A stretch of 64,000 nt of DNA from positions 202,809 through 266,808 of the forward strand of contig NZ_JAERWK010000012.1 in the NCBI RefSeq assembly GCF_016918035.1, in the 5' to 3' direction. Positions 1 to 7,773 of the stretch are shown here, piece after piece. Both the position numbers and the translations under genes were made by a program. Source of the stretch: Nakamurella leprariae (GTDB lineage Bacteria > Actinomycetota > Actinomycetes > Mycobacteriales > Nakamurellaceae). The notes under the pieces are model-generated. The model was not told where the DNA came from. It saw nothing but the letters and a program-made list of their open reading frames with translations, and did no database searches. Numbering within the stretch: position 1 is the stretch's first letter; each line of letters begins with the position of its first letter.

Positions 1-473
1 TGCGGATCCGGCACCACCACGTGGGTCTCGACCCGGTCGTCGCTCATCGGCAGCAGGCGCACTCCGGGCTGCCACCGGGCGCACAGCGCCTCGGTCACCG
101 CCGACAGCGGGTACCCGGCGTCCAGCATCCGGGTCCGGACCAGGTGGGTGGCGATGTCCTTGTCGCCCAGCGAGAACCACGGCGCCTCGGCGTCGTACGC
201 GGCGAGTTCGGCTGATACTGCCCACGTCTCGTCGGTGCGACCCCAGCCGCGCGCGACGTCCGCACCGCCGCCCAGGGTGTACATGCAGGAGTCGAGGTCC
301 GGGCAGATCTGCAGCCCGTGCAGGCGCAGGTCGTCGGCGGTGTTCACCACCGCGGTGATCCGGTCGGGACCGTCGGTCGGCGCCGCGCCGGTCGGGTCCC
401 AGCCCAGGAACGCCTTGACGCCGAGCAGGAACCGGGCGCCACCGACGCCCCCGGTCAGCACCGTGATGTCCAC
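1..473 (-). CDS. cofD: 2-phospho-L-lactate (phosphoenolpyruvate) transferase CofD/FbiA, 3' part missing
   Basis: Cytosolic enzyme of coenzyme F420 synthesis; the family joins an activated phospho-C3 unit to the deazaflavin Fo. Seen: only the first 157 residues, because the gene runs off the left edge. They carry the family stretches TVLTGGVGGARFLLGV near the N terminus, then CPDLDSCMYTLGGG, GWGRTDETW and THLVRTRMLDAG. Three in-frame GTG codons (491, 479, 473) could start it; GTG 473 is chosen because GGAAGGA lies nine bases upstream. In Mycobacterium fbiA also sits beside whiB2 and the manA group, which supports the call. Whether fbiB follows cannot be seen. Family assignment is secure; choice of donor (phospholactate or phosphoenolpyruvate) is not readable from sequence. 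Confidence 0.93.
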   Translation of the reverse strand, partial: MDITVLTGGVGGARFLLGVKAFLGWDPTGAAPTDGPDRITAVVNTADDLRLHGLQICPDLDSCMYTLGGGADVARGWGRTDETWAVSAELAAYDAEAPWFSLGDKDIATHLVRTRMLDAGYPLSAVTEALCARWQPGVRLLPMSDDRVETHVVVPDP

Positions 474-541
474 GGGCACCGATCCTTCCACAGTCGACGG
501 TGCCCGGTCCCGCCGCGGCGGGTGGCGGACGGGACCCGTGC

Positions 542-1297
542 TCAGGTCCAGAACCGGAACAGGGCGGACCCGGCCGCCGCCAGCGCCGTCGACCCACCGG
601 CCTGCCGCAGCGCCCACTCGCCCACGTCGAACAGGGCGCGGGACAGCGCCGGCACCGAGAACAGCAGCGCCACCACGACCAACGGCGCCCAGGGGCGGAT
701 CGGCGCGATCCGCGCCCGGACCCGGGTGGGCAGCGTCGGCTCCACCGCCCCGAACCCGTCGAAGCCCGGTACCGGGACCAGGTTGAGCACCGCCGTGACG
801 AACTGCAGCACGGCCAGGAAGGACAGGGCCGCGGCCAGCACCCGCAGATCCCCACCCATCCCGGCCAGCTCGGCCGACACGGTCGCCGCGACCACGCCGA
901 GCACCAGGTTGGTCGCCGGTCCGGCCAACGCGACCATGCTGGCCGCCGCCGGGTGCCGCATCCGGTGCGGCTCCAGCCGCACCGCGCCACCCGGCAGCGG
1001 GATGCCGCCGATGGCCAGCAGCAGCAACGGCAGCACGACGGTGGTGCCGGCGTCGGCGTACCGCACCGGGTTCAACGTCAGGTATCCGCGCGCCCGCACC
1101 GACGTGTCGCCGAAGGCCAAGGCGACGGCCGCGTGGGCGAACTCGTGCAGGCACAGGCTGATCACCCAGCCACCCAGCACCACGAGGAACACCCAGACTC
1201 CCGGCGGGCCGGTGCCGGAGGCCGCGAACGCCCCGGCACCCGCAGTGACGAGCAGGACGACGGGGAACACCCATGACCCCTTGGCCGACGACTTCAT
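542..1297 (-). CDS. Site-2 protease family (M50) membrane zinc metalloprotease
   Basis: A 251-residue polytopic membrane protein. Seen: the zinc-binding HEFAH at residues 51-55 inside a hydrophobic helix and the second metal motif NLVPVPGFDG at 172-181, the two hallmarks of M50 intramembrane proteases, with roughly six membrane segments. There is no PDZ or CBS domain, so it belongs to the small 'minimal' type also called peptidase M50 family. Known for the family: cleavage of substrates within the membrane; the substrate here is unknown. An upstream ATG at 1411 would add 38 residues rich in Ser/Arg without homology value, so ATG 1297 is preferred. It lies 68 bases before cofD on the same strand and is divergent from whiB. 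Confidence 0.85.
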   Translation of the reverse strand: MKSSAKGSWVFPVVLLVTAGAGAFAASGTGPPGVWVFLVVLGGWVISLCLHEFAHAAVALAFGDTSVRARGYLTLNPVRYADAGTTVVLPLLLLAIGGIPLPGGAVRLEPHRMRHPAAASMVALAGPATNLVLGVVAATVSAELAGMGGDLRVLAAALSFLAVLQFVTAVLNLVPVPGFDGFGAVEPTLPTRVRARIAPIRPWAPLVVVALLFSVPALSRALFDVGEWALRQAGGSTALAAAGSALFRFWT

Positions 1298-1341
1298 GAT
1301 CCCAGTGTGACCAGCGCCGACGCCCACACTGGACCGTCGGG

Positions 1342-1364
1342 GTGACACACGTGACGCGGGTGAC
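1342..1364. repeat. Three GTGAC direct repeats at 9-bp period upstream of whiB
   Basis: GTGAC occurs at 1342, 1351 and 1360, exactly nine bases apart, in the divergent region between the M50 protease and whiB. The spacing (about one helical turn) and the GTNAC-type half-site resemble boxes reported for the developmental regulator BldD; that reading is an inference. Confidence 0.5.
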
Positions 1365-1392
1365 CGGAACCGGCCATAGCACGGCTCGCGGC

Positions 1393-1422
1393 TTGACGAG
1401 CCACAGGACACACCTGTGTAAT
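1393..1422 (+). promoter_or_regulatory. Likely sigma-70-type promoter of whiB with embedded palindrome
   Basis: TTGACG at 1393-1398 and TGTAAT at 1417-1422 are 18 bases apart, a good vegetative promoter. The spacer and the start of the -10 element hold a perfect inverted repeat, CACAGG (1402-1407) and CCTGTG (1413-1418); a second one, TGTG-TAAT-CACA, spans 1415-1426. A repressor bound there would block RNA polymerase. Transcription would begin near 1429, giving a leader of about 300 bases before the GTG at 1726. I found no gene in 1298-1725. Confidence 0.6.
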
Positions 1423-1725
1423 CACATCGCTGTCATTCACCGGTCCGGCTGTCCGGGGCGGTCGGGGACGGCGGCGGGTGAGCGTGCAGGTGGCGGGCGC
1501 ACAGCCCGGGGGAACGTCCGTGCGGAGCAGCTGCGCACACGTCGGAGCAACGGGGCCCGGCGGAACCGGACGAGCCGAAGTCGGCGGAACGAGCGGCGGT
1601 GTCGAGGATCTCACGGTCCCGACGGGCTCGGTGGGTCGGCGGTGCGAGCGGTCGGCGGCGGAACACAGGACGAGGCGGCACCCGATCCGGTCAGATCGGG
1701 TCCGGACAGGCGGAGGGACTTCTCG

Positions 1726-2016
1726 GTGGAACGGTTGGGGGAGATGGTCATGGTGTCCGACGCGGCGAACTGGAACGGGGACCTGCTGGGGGAGCAGGAA
1801 CCGGAGTGGCACGAGCGGGCGCTGTGTGCCCAGACCGACCCGGAGGCCTTCTTCCCGGAGAAGGGCGGGTCGACCCGTGAGGCCAAGAAGATCTGCGGTG
1901 GCTGTGAGGTGCGCGACGAGTGCCTCTCGTACGCCCTGGCCAACGACGAGCGGTTCGGCATCTGGGGCGGCCTGAGCGAGCGCGAGCGGCGCCGACTCAA
2001 GCGCGCGGCCGGCTGA
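1726..2016 (+). CDS. whiB2: WhiB-family iron-sulfur transcriptional regulator (WhiB2/WhmD type)
   Basis: Small cytosolic [4Fe-4S] protein of 96 residues. WhiB2/WhmD and its Streptomyces counterpart WhiB act in cell division and septation, generally together with the principal sigma factor. Seen: four cluster cysteines at 34, 57, 60 and 66 (C-X22-C-X2-C-X5-C), the FGIWGG turn at 77-82, and a basic ERERRRLKR tail. GTG 1726 is chosen because GGAGGG ends eight bases upstream; ATG 1744 and ATG 1750 (GGAG six bases upstream) are alternatives that only trim a non-conserved end. The neighbours (cofD, zincin, DUF3499, manA group) match whiB2 of Mycobacterium, which is why that subtype is favoured. The long leader and palindromic promoter suggest tight control. 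Confidence 0.92.
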   Translation: MERLGEMVMVSDAANWNGDLLGEQEPEWHERALCAQTDPEAFFPEKGGSTREAKKICGGCEVRDECLSYALANDERFGIWGGLSERERRRLKRAAG

Positions 2017-2038
2017 GTCGTCGGGCGCGAGCAGTCCG

Positions 2039-2105
2039 GGACGGGACCCGTCCGGCCGCAGGGGAAGGGCGCGCCGGGCTGTCCGCCGTCCGACCCCCCG
2101 ACGGC
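2039..2105. terminator. Weak hairpins between convergent whiB and zincin gene
   Basis: Two short stems lie in the convergent gap: GGACGG/CCGTCC (2039-2044 with 2048-2053) and GCCGTC/GACGGC (2085-2090 with 2100-2105). There is no T tract. They may end transcription from either side; support is modest. Confidence 0.35.
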
Positions 2106-2132
2106 AGCGACCGGCCGCCCGGCGACGACTGC

Positions 2133-2624
2133 TCAGGCGTCGGGCGGTTCCTCCGGGTCACGACCGAGGGCGCTGCCCACCTGCTCGTTGATCACCTCGA
2201 CCACCAGGTCGGCCAGATCCGCCGGATCGGCGGACCGCACTTCCAGTGGCCGCCGGTAGATCACGATGCGCGGCTTGGTCGGCCGTCCGCGGGAGTCCAC
2301 CCCCGCGGGCACCGCCCGGGCCAGTGGCACCGGGCCGTCCGCCACCACGTCGTCCGACGGCAGCGCGTCGCCGTCCGCACCGACCGGCGGGACCTCGTCC
2401 ACGGCGAACTCGAAGCCACCCAGTTCGGTCGGCCACCGTCGTTCCAGTTCGGCCACCGCGTCCAGCACGAGCTGGTCGAACTGCTCGGCGCGGGTCCGGG
2501 CCCCGGGCAGGTCCGCGGGCAGCAGTGCTCCGCGGAGCCCGCGTCCGTGCCGGTCCCGGGAGCGTCGTCCTTGCCGCGCGCGCCCGCGGGCGCCGGTCGG
2601 GCCGGAGTGGTGGTCGATGGACAT
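2133..2624 (-). CDS. Zincin-like metallopeptidase family protein, metal motif degenerate
   Basis: A 163-residue protein matching the actinobacterial PF06262-type family (M. tuberculosis Rv3259 neighbourhood). Seen: a basic N-terminal tail of about 35 residues, then EFAVDEVPP, the strand PRIVIYRRPLEVRS at about 119-131 and the helix DLADLVVEVINEQVG at 137-151. In canonical family members this helix carries HExxHxxG; here the corresponding stretch reads INEQVG, without either histidine, so zinc hydrolysis is unlikely and a structural or regulatory role is possible. ATG 2624 gives a compact gene; longer starts on this strand only extend through the DUF3499 gene in antisense. It is divergent from DUF3499 and convergent with whiB. 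Confidence 0.8.
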   Translation of the reverse strand: MSIDHHSGPTGARGRARQGRRSRDRHGRGLRGALLPADLPGARTRAEQFDQLVLDAVAELERRWPTELGGFEFAVDEVPPVGADGDALPSDDVVADGPVPLARAVPAGVDSRGRPTKPRIVIYRRPLEVRSADPADLADLVVEVINEQVGSALGRDPEEPPDA

Positions 2625-2777
2625 CGGCCGAAGTGTACGAGTCACGGCCTGCCGATGCCCTCGTCCGGACGGGGGTCCGGACCAGCGCATCGCTCCCCGC
2701 GGGACGTCGGCGCGACCGCCCCGGCGCGCCGGATCGCCCTCCGACACCCCCGGCCCGGGGAGGGATATCGTGCCCCG

Positions 2778-3179
2778 GTGGCCAGACTGCGCAGATGTTC
2801 CCGGACGGGATGTACCAACGCTGCCGTCGCCACGTTGACCTACGCCTACGCCGATTCCACCGCCGTCGTGGGACCGCTGGCCACTGCCGTCGAACCCCAC
2901 TCGTACGACCTGTGCGCCACCCACGCCCAGCACCTCACCGTCCCCAAGGGGTGGGAGGTCGTCCGGCCGGACGGTGATCTCGGCCCCGTCGGTCCGCGTG
3001 TCGACGACCTGGAGGCGCTGGCCGACGCGGTCCGCGAGGCAGGCCGGCAGGCCGCCCAGGATGACGACCCGCTGGCCCCGACCGGGCCCGGCGCGGCCAA
3101 CGCCGCGACCGGCGGTGGGGCCGCGGCCGCTGACGCCCGTCGGGCACACCTGCGGGTGCTGCGGTTCCCCGAAGGGTGA
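2778..3179 (+). CDS. DUF3499 family protein
   Basis: A 133-residue protein of unknown function, conserved in actinobacteria beside whiB2. Seen: a Cys pair CSRTGC near the N terminus, the core LTYAYADSTAVVGPL and the later CATHAQ, which together look like a small zinc-ribbon type site (C-X4-C and C-X2-H), followed by a variable acidic and alanine-rich tail from residue about 85. The GTG start lies about 12 bases after a GGGGAGGGA stretch; another GTG at 2770 is out of frame. In Mycobacterium the next gene is the phosphomannomutase pmmA, which is absent here. Confidence 0.85.
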   Translation: MARLRRCSRTGCTNAAVATLTYAYADSTAVVGPLATAVEPHSYDLCATHAQHLTVPKGWEVVRPDGDLGPVGPRVDDLEALADAVREAGRQAAQDDDPLAPTGPGAANAATGGGAAAADARRAHLRVLRFPEG

Positions 3180-3495
3180 CTGCCGGGTCCGTCCGTGACC
3201 CGGTGTGACGGCCCTCCCCGCCGCGGCGGCCCGGCCGTGTCCTCCACGCGGTGGCCGCTCGCCCGTCCGGGGGTTCTGCTGCGGCCACGCCCTGCGGTCG
3301 GCCACGACCGGTAAACTCGTCGCGTCGTGTGCGGCAGCGAGGCCGGTGGCCGGCGCCGGGCGGGCGAACGGGGCGTTCCGATCATCCGGGCCGGACCGAG
3401 TGGACGGGGCGACAGTCCGATCCCGGGGGAGCCGGCGGAACCGGCCGGAGATGCGAGCCGACGGCGAGGCGTGCACTGCGCCGAGGAGGTTGCTC
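3180..3495. other. Gene-free gap where phosphomannomutase is normally found
   Basis: No convincing coding frame was found between the DUF3499 stop and the Trm112-like start. A TAAACT at 3312-3317 could be the -10 element of a promoter for the following operon, leaving a leader of about 170 bases. No -35 match is evident. Confidence 0.5.
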
Positions 3496-3792
3496 ATGGC
3501 AGGGGGACGAACCGTGCCCGGTCCCGATGCGGATCTCGATCCGGTGCTCCTGTCGGTGCTGGCCTGCCCGGACGTGCACCACAGCCCGCTGGAGCCGGGG
3601 CCGCCCCCATCAGTCCGGGACACGGTCGGGGACACCATCGGGGAGACCGACGCCGGATCCGTCATCACCGCAGTGCTGACCTGCACCGAGTGCGGTCGTC
3701 GGTTCCCCGTCCGCGACGGCATCCCGGTGCTGCTGCTCGACGAAGCCCTCCCTGACGAGCCCGGATCCGCGCCGACGGGGCCGTCGCGGTGA
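3496..3792 (+). CDS. Trm112-family zinc-ribbon protein
   Basis: A 98-residue protein. Seen: the N-terminal signature LDPVLLSVLACPDVHHSPL, then a second knuckle LTCTECGRRFPVRDGIPVLL, giving cysteines in the order C, C-X2-C that bind zinc in Trm112-like proteins. Known: eukaryotic Trm112 activates methyltransferases; the bacterial function in this operon is not established. The middle carries a short repeated segment (VGDTIGETD). The start ATG follows AGGAGG by six bases. It overlaps the next gene by 4 bases (GTGA), so the two are probably translated together, as in Streptomyces and Mycobacterium where this gene sits between manB and the SIS-domain gene. Confidence 0.82.
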   Translation: MAGGRTVPGPDADLDPVLLSVLACPDVHHSPLEPGPPPSVRDTVGDTIGETDAGSVITAVLTCTECGRRFPVRDGIPVLLLDEALPDEPGSAPTGPSR

Positions 3793-5084
3793 CCGGTCCC
3801 TTCTCGTCGTTCGAGTGGACGGTCGGTCCCGACACCGATCCGGCCGACCGGCTGCACGACACGGCCGCCCTGGTGGGTGCCGACCCCACCGACCTGCTGC
3901 GGGCCGTCGCGACTGCGGGTGCGCAGATCCGCGCCACCGTGGCGGACGTCGCCGACCGGCTGGCCCGCCGGCCGGACGCGGTGCCCGACCGGGCGCGGGC
4001 GGTCCTGGTCGTCGGAGGGCGGGCCGAGGAGGACCTGGCCCTGGCGGTGTCGGCCATCGGCGGCGAGCCCGTCGTCCCGGTGCTGGCCGCGGAGGACGTC
4101 CCCGGGTGGGTCGGACCGCTGGACGCCGTGGTGGTGTTCGCCGGCGCGGACGACGACATCCGAGCCGCCGAGGCCGCGGGCACCGCCCGCCGTCGGGGTG
4201 CCTGGACCGTGGTGCGCGGCGCCGCCGCCGGACCGGTGGCCGACGCCGCCGGACCCGACCTGCTGGTCCCGGCCGTTCCTGCGCCCGAGGCGGTCGCCGC
4301 TGCCGGTCGGCTCGCGCTGCTGCTGGCCGTGCTGGGCGCGGTGGGCGCCGCACCGCCCGGTGCCGGATCCCCGGCGCTGGCCGACGCCGCCGAGCAGGCG
4401 GACGCCGTCGCGCTGGCCTGCCATCCCGGCACCGAGTCGTTCGTGAACCCGGCCATCACCCTGGCGGACTCGTTGCTCGGCGCCACCCCGGTGCTGGTCG
4501 GCGCGGACCGGGCCGGCTCCGCCCTGGCCGGGCACGGCGCCCGGGTGCTGGCCGAGATCGCCGGCGTCGCGGCCACCGCCGTCGCCGCGCCGATCGCGCT
4601 GCGCTCGCCCGCGGTGCTGGTGCGGACGGCGTCCGAGGCCCAGGACCTGTTCGCGGATCCGTTCGCCGGCGATGGCCACGACGGTCAGCCGGTCCGCGCG
4701 GTGCTGCTGTCCGGGGGTGCGGCCGGACCGGCCGACCGGGCCGTCGCCGAGGTGATCACCCGAGCGCTGCCCCGCGCCGTCCGCCTGCCGGAACTGCCGC
4801 CCGCGCCGGTCGGCCCGGACGGGTCCGCCGCCGACGGCCGGCTCGGCGCGGTGCTCGCCCAGGCGGTGCTGCTGGACTTCGCGGCGGTGTACCTCGGCCT
4901 GGCGCTGCGGGCCGCCCCGCCGGTCGACGCCCCGGCCGGCCTGGGCGGACACCGATCGATCGGACCGTGGTCCGGTCGCGCTGCCGACCGGGGGGACGAC
5001 CACCGGGACGACCGCTGGGACGACCGCTGGGACGACCGCCGGGACGACCGCCATGACGACGAGGCCCAGGAGCGCCGTCAGTGA
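3789..5084 (+). CDS. SIS-domain TobH-like phosphosugar protein
   Basis: A 431-residue protein resembling TobH and the C-terminal phosphoglucose/phosphomannose isomerase domain family. Seen: two Rossmann-like SIS halves, the first around residues 70-150 (LVVGGRAEEDLALAVSAIG, then LDAVVVFAGADDD), the second from about 215 (ALACHPGTESFVNPA). Known: family members sit with manA and probably act on hexose phosphates; the reaction is unproven. The C-terminal 30 residues are a charged tandem repeat of DDRW/DDRR units encoded by a 12-bp repeat, without counterpart in the fold. GTG 3789 overlaps the previous stop by 4 bases, and its own stop overlaps the manA GTG in the same way. Confidence 0.82.
   Translation: MTGPFSSFEWTVGPDTDPADRLHDTAALVGADPTDLLRAVATAGAQIRATVADVADRLARRPDAVPDRARAVLVVGGRAEEDLALAVSAIGGEPVVPVLAAEDVPGWVGPLDAVVVFAGADDDIRAAEAAGTARRRGAWTVVRGAAAGPVADAAGPDLLVPAVPAPEAVAAAGRLALLLAVLGAVGAAPPGAGSPALADAAEQADAVALACHPGTESFVNPAITLADSLLGATPVLVGADRAGSALAGHGARVLAEIAGVAATAVAAPIALRSPAVLVRTASEAQDLFADPFAGDGHDGQPVRAVLLSGGAAGPADRAVAEVITRALPRAVRLPELPPAPVGPDGSAADGRLGAVLAQAVLLDFAAVYLGLALRAAPPVDAPAGLGGHRSIGPWSGRAADRGDDHRDDRWDDRWDDRRDDRHDDEAQERRQ
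4993..5052 (+). repeat. Five copies of a 12-bp tandem repeat in the TobH-like gene
   Basis: GGGACGACCGCT-like units begin at 4993, 5005, 5017, 5029 and 5041, followed by one degenerate copy. The unit length is a multiple of three, so copy-number change would lengthen or shorten the acidic-basic tail without breaking the frame. Confidence 0.85.
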
Positions 5085-6427
5085 AGTTGATGCACAACCG
5101 GATCCGTCCGTACGCATGGGGGTCGCGCACGGCGATCGCCGAGCTGCTCGGCGAGCCGAGTCCGGCGCCCCATCCGCAGGCGGAGCTCTGGATCGGCGCG
5201 CACCCGGCCGACTCGTCCTCGCTGCTCGACCTGGACCCGGACGGCATTCCGGTGCGGGAGGCGTCCCTGGCCGACGTCATCGCCACCGATCCGACCGCCG
5301 CGCTGGGGCCGGCGGTGCTGCAGCGGTTCGGTCCGCGGCTGCCGTTCCTGCTCAAGGTGCTCGCCGCGGCGGAACCGCTGTCGCTGCAGGCGCACCCGAC
5401 CACCGAGCAGGCCGAGCTGGGGTTCGTCCGTGAGGAGGCGGCCGGGATGCCGCTGAACTCGCCGAACCGGAACTATAAGGACCGCTCGCACAAGCCCGAG
5501 CTGATCTGCGCGCTCACCGAGTTCCACGCTCTGTGCGGGTTCCGGGACCCGCACCGGACCGTGTCGCTGCTGGCCGACCTGCAGGTACCGCAGCTCGACC
5601 ACTACCTGGCGCTGCTGGCCGGCCAGCCGGATCCGGACGGGATGCGCGCGCTGTTCTCGTCCCTGATCACCATCCCGGTCTCGCTGCTGGAACCGCTGCT
5701 CACCGACGTCTTCGCCGCCTGTGTGGCGCGCATCGCCGAGGGGCATCCCGGTTCGACCGAGTACCGGACGGCGCTGCAGCTGGGGGAGCGGTACCCGGGT
5801 GATCCGGGCGTGCTGGCCGCTCTGCTGCTCAACCGGATCACCCTGACGCCCGGCCAGGCCCTGACCCTGCCGGCCGGCAACCTGCACGCCTACCTGTCCG
5901 GGGTCGGGGTGGAGATCATGGCCAATTCGGACAACGTGCTGCGGGGCGGGCTCACCCCCAAACACGTCGACGTCCCCGAACTCATGCGGGTGCTGGACTT
6001 CTCGGCCGGTGACGTGCCGGTGCTGGGCGGCCATCCCGGCCGGGCCGGCGAATGGGTCTACACGACCGGCAACGCCGAGTTCGAGCTGTCCCGGATCGAG
6101 CTGTCCGGCGACGAGTGGGACCTCACCCACGACGGCCCCCAGGTGCTGCTGGCCGTCGACGGGGAGTGCGCGGTACAGGACGCCGCGGGGACGAGCATCA
6201 CGGTCCGTCGCGGCCGCTCGGTGTGGATCTCGGCCGAGGACCGTGGGGTCCGGATCAAGGGTGACGGCACCGTCTTCCGGGCCACCGACGGGCTGGTCGC
6301 CGCGGCGGGGACCGGCGGCGTGGTCGAGGCGCTGCCCGGGACCGGCGACGAGGGCGGGCGGGTGGTGGTTGACCCCGGGTCCGCCGGCGAGGGTGACCGG
6401 CAAGCCGCACCGCGCCGGCCGGAATGA
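5081..6427 (+). CDS. manA: Mannose-6-phosphate isomerase, class I
   Basis: Cytosolic zinc enzyme interconverting fructose-6-phosphate and mannose-6-phosphate, feeding GDP-mannose and cell-envelope mannosylation. Seen: 448 residues, slightly longer than the usual 390-410; zinc ligands recognisable in SLQAHPT (Q103, H105), KPELICALT (E140) and LPAGNLHAYLSG; the YAWGSR N-terminal strand. The C-terminal 60 residues after the second cupin are variable. GTG 5081 overlaps the TobH-like stop by 4 bases and is preceded by AGGAGCG. Co-translation with the SIS-domain gene supports a joint role in hexose-phosphate metabolism. Confidence 0.95.
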   Translation: MKLMHNRIRPYAWGSRTAIAELLGEPSPAPHPQAELWIGAHPADSSSLLDLDPDGIPVREASLADVIATDPTAALGPAVLQRFGPRLPFLLKVLAAAEPLSLQAHPTTEQAELGFVREEAAGMPLNSPNRNYKDRSHKPELICALTEFHALCGFRDPHRTVSLLADLQVPQLDHYLALLAGQPDPDGMRALFSSLITIPVSLLEPLLTDVFAACVARIAEGHPGSTEYRTALQLGERYPGDPGVLAALLLNRITLTPGQALTLPAGNLHAYLSGVGVEIMANSDNVLRGGLTPKHVDVPELMRVLDFSAGDVPVLGGHPGRAGEWVYTTGNAEFELSRIELSGDEWDLTHDGPQVLLAVDGECAVQDAAGTSITVRRGRSVWISAEDRGVRIKGDGTVFRATDGLVAAAGTGGVVEALPGTGDEGGRVVVDPGSAGEGDRQAAPRRPE

Positions 6428-6494
6428 GCGGCGCTGCGGACGTCATCGGGCGGGATGGCCGGGTCGGGCGTCCGACACGACACGGGGGGCTCGT

Positions 6495-6523
6495 TTGCCG
6501 CTGACCTGACCCGTGGGTAGGTT
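6495..6523 (+). promoter_or_regulatory. Probable promoter of mihF
   Basis: TTGCCG at 6495-6500 and TAGGTT at 6518-6523 are separated by exactly 17 bases. Transcription would start near 6530, leaving a leader of about 110 bases before the GTG of mihF. The rest of 6428-6640 shows no gene. Confidence 0.55.
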
Positions 6524-6640
6524 CGAACACGGCCCGCCGGGGAGGCGCGAGGCCATCTGTCATCTCGAGGTGTAGCTCCTGGCGGGCGACCCGGACGAGA
6601 TTCCCGGACATGATCGACACGAACGAGAAGTGAGGCCGAA

Positions 6641-6955
6641 GTGGCTCTGCCCCAGTTGACCGACGAACAGCGGGCTGCGGCTTTGGAGAAGGCGGCGGAG
6701 GCACGGCGGGTCCGGGCCGAACTGAAGGAGCGGTTGAAGCGGGGCGGCACCACGCTGAAGCAGGTGCTCGAGGACGCTGAGACGGACGAGGCGCTGGCCA
6801 AGCTGAAGGTCTCGGCCCTGCTCGAGGCGCTGCCCGGTGTGGGCAAGGTGCGGGCCGCGGCCCTGATGGAGCAGTTCGAGATCGCCCCGAGCCGCCGCGT
6901 GCGTGGCTTGGGCGAGCGTCAGCGCCAGGCGATGCTGACCGAGTTCGGCTACTGA
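6641..6955 (+). CDS. mihF: Integration host factor, actinobacterial type (mIHF)
   Basis: A 104-residue nucleoid-associated DNA-binding protein, essential in mycobacteria and unrelated to proteobacterial IHF. Seen: the N-terminal [29 protein letters not shown] helix region (here described by position, residues 2-30), and the helix-two-turn-helix [18 protein letters not shown] that contacts DNA through its GVGK turn. Length and sequence match the family closely. GTG 6641 is the only start giving the canonical N terminus. The following genes gmk, rpoZ, coaBC and metK are in the same order as in Mycobacterium. Confidence 0.95.
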   Translation: MALPQLTDEQRAAALEKAAEARRVRAELKERLKRGGTTLKQVLEDAETDEALAKLKVSALLEALPGVGKVRAAALMEQFEIAPSRRVRGLGERQRQAMLTEFGY

Positions 6956-6992
6956 GCCGTTCCGATCCGGTTCCCGACGTCCGCTGCGTGCA

Positions 6993-7616
6993 GTGAACGC
7001 GACCGCCGACCCCACTGCCGGCCCGGTGCCGCAGGTCCGTCCCGACCTGCCGCCGGGCCGGTTGTTCGTGCTGTCCGGTCCTTCCGGGGTCGGCAAGAGC
7101 ACCGTGCTGGCCCGGATCCGGGCGCGGTACCCCGAGCTCTGGTACTCGGTGTCGGCCACGACCCGCCGGCCTCGTCCCGGCGAGGTGCCTGGGGTCAACT
7201 ACCACTTCGTCACGGTCGAGGAGTTCCAGGCGCTCATCGCGGCCGGGCAGCTGCTGGAGCACGCGGTCTTCGCCGGCAACCACTACGGCACCCCGGCCCA
7301 GCCGGTGCGCGACCAGCTGGACGCCGGCCGGGACGTGCTGCTGGAGATCGAGGTGCAGGGTGCCCGGCAGGTGCGGGCCGTGCCCGGCCTCGGCGACCGG
7401 GCCCGCCTGGTCTTCCTGGCGCCGCCGTCGTTCGAGGTGCTGGCCGCACGGTTGACCGGTCGTGGCACCGAGGACCCGTCCACGGTCGAGGCCCGGCTGG
7501 CCGCGGCCAGGGCCGAGCTGGCCGCCGAACCCGAGTTCGACCACGTGGTGGTCAACACGGACGTGGAGCAGGCGGTCGAGTCGTTGATACGATTGGTGGC
7601 TGGGTCGCGCCGGTGA
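6993..7616 (+). CDS. gmk: Guanylate kinase
   Basis: Phosphorylates GMP to GDP with ATP in the cytosol. Seen: 207 residues; P-loop GPSGVGKS at 29-36, the GMP-binding [13 protein letters not shown] and NYHFV region, and the lid segment leading to [10 protein letters not shown]. About 20 extra N-terminal residues precede the P-loop region, common in actinobacterial forms. The GTG start has no strong ribosome-binding site, so a short alternative start within the N-terminal tail cannot be excluded. It follows mihF by 37 bases and precedes rpoZ. Confidence 0.95.
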   Translation: MNATADPTAGPVPQVRPDLPPGRLFVLSGPSGVGKSTVLARIRARYPELWYSVSATTRRPRPGEVPGVNYHFVTVEEFQALIAAGQLLEHAVFAGNHYGTPAQPVRDQLDAGRDVLLEIEVQGARQVRAVPGLGDRARLVFLAPPSFEVLAARLTGRGTEDPSTVEARLAAARAELAAEPEFDHVVVNTDVEQAVESLIRLVAGSRR

Positions 7617-7773
7617 CCGTCCTGGTGTCCGGTGTGCGACCTGCTGACCGTCGTCCAGCGATCGATCGTCCGGGACGGATCCGTCCGTCTCCGGGATGCC
7701 CGTCGCCTGTCGTTCCGCCCGAGCCCGCTGCCCGCCGCAGCCGGCTCGACCACAGACTTGGAGTTCCCGCGCG

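Noticed and set aside
2133..5117. A 994-codon open frame on the minus strand
   Set aside because: Only its last 163 codons match a family (the zincin-like gene). The rest is antisense to DUF3499, Trm112-like and SIS genes and arises from high GC.
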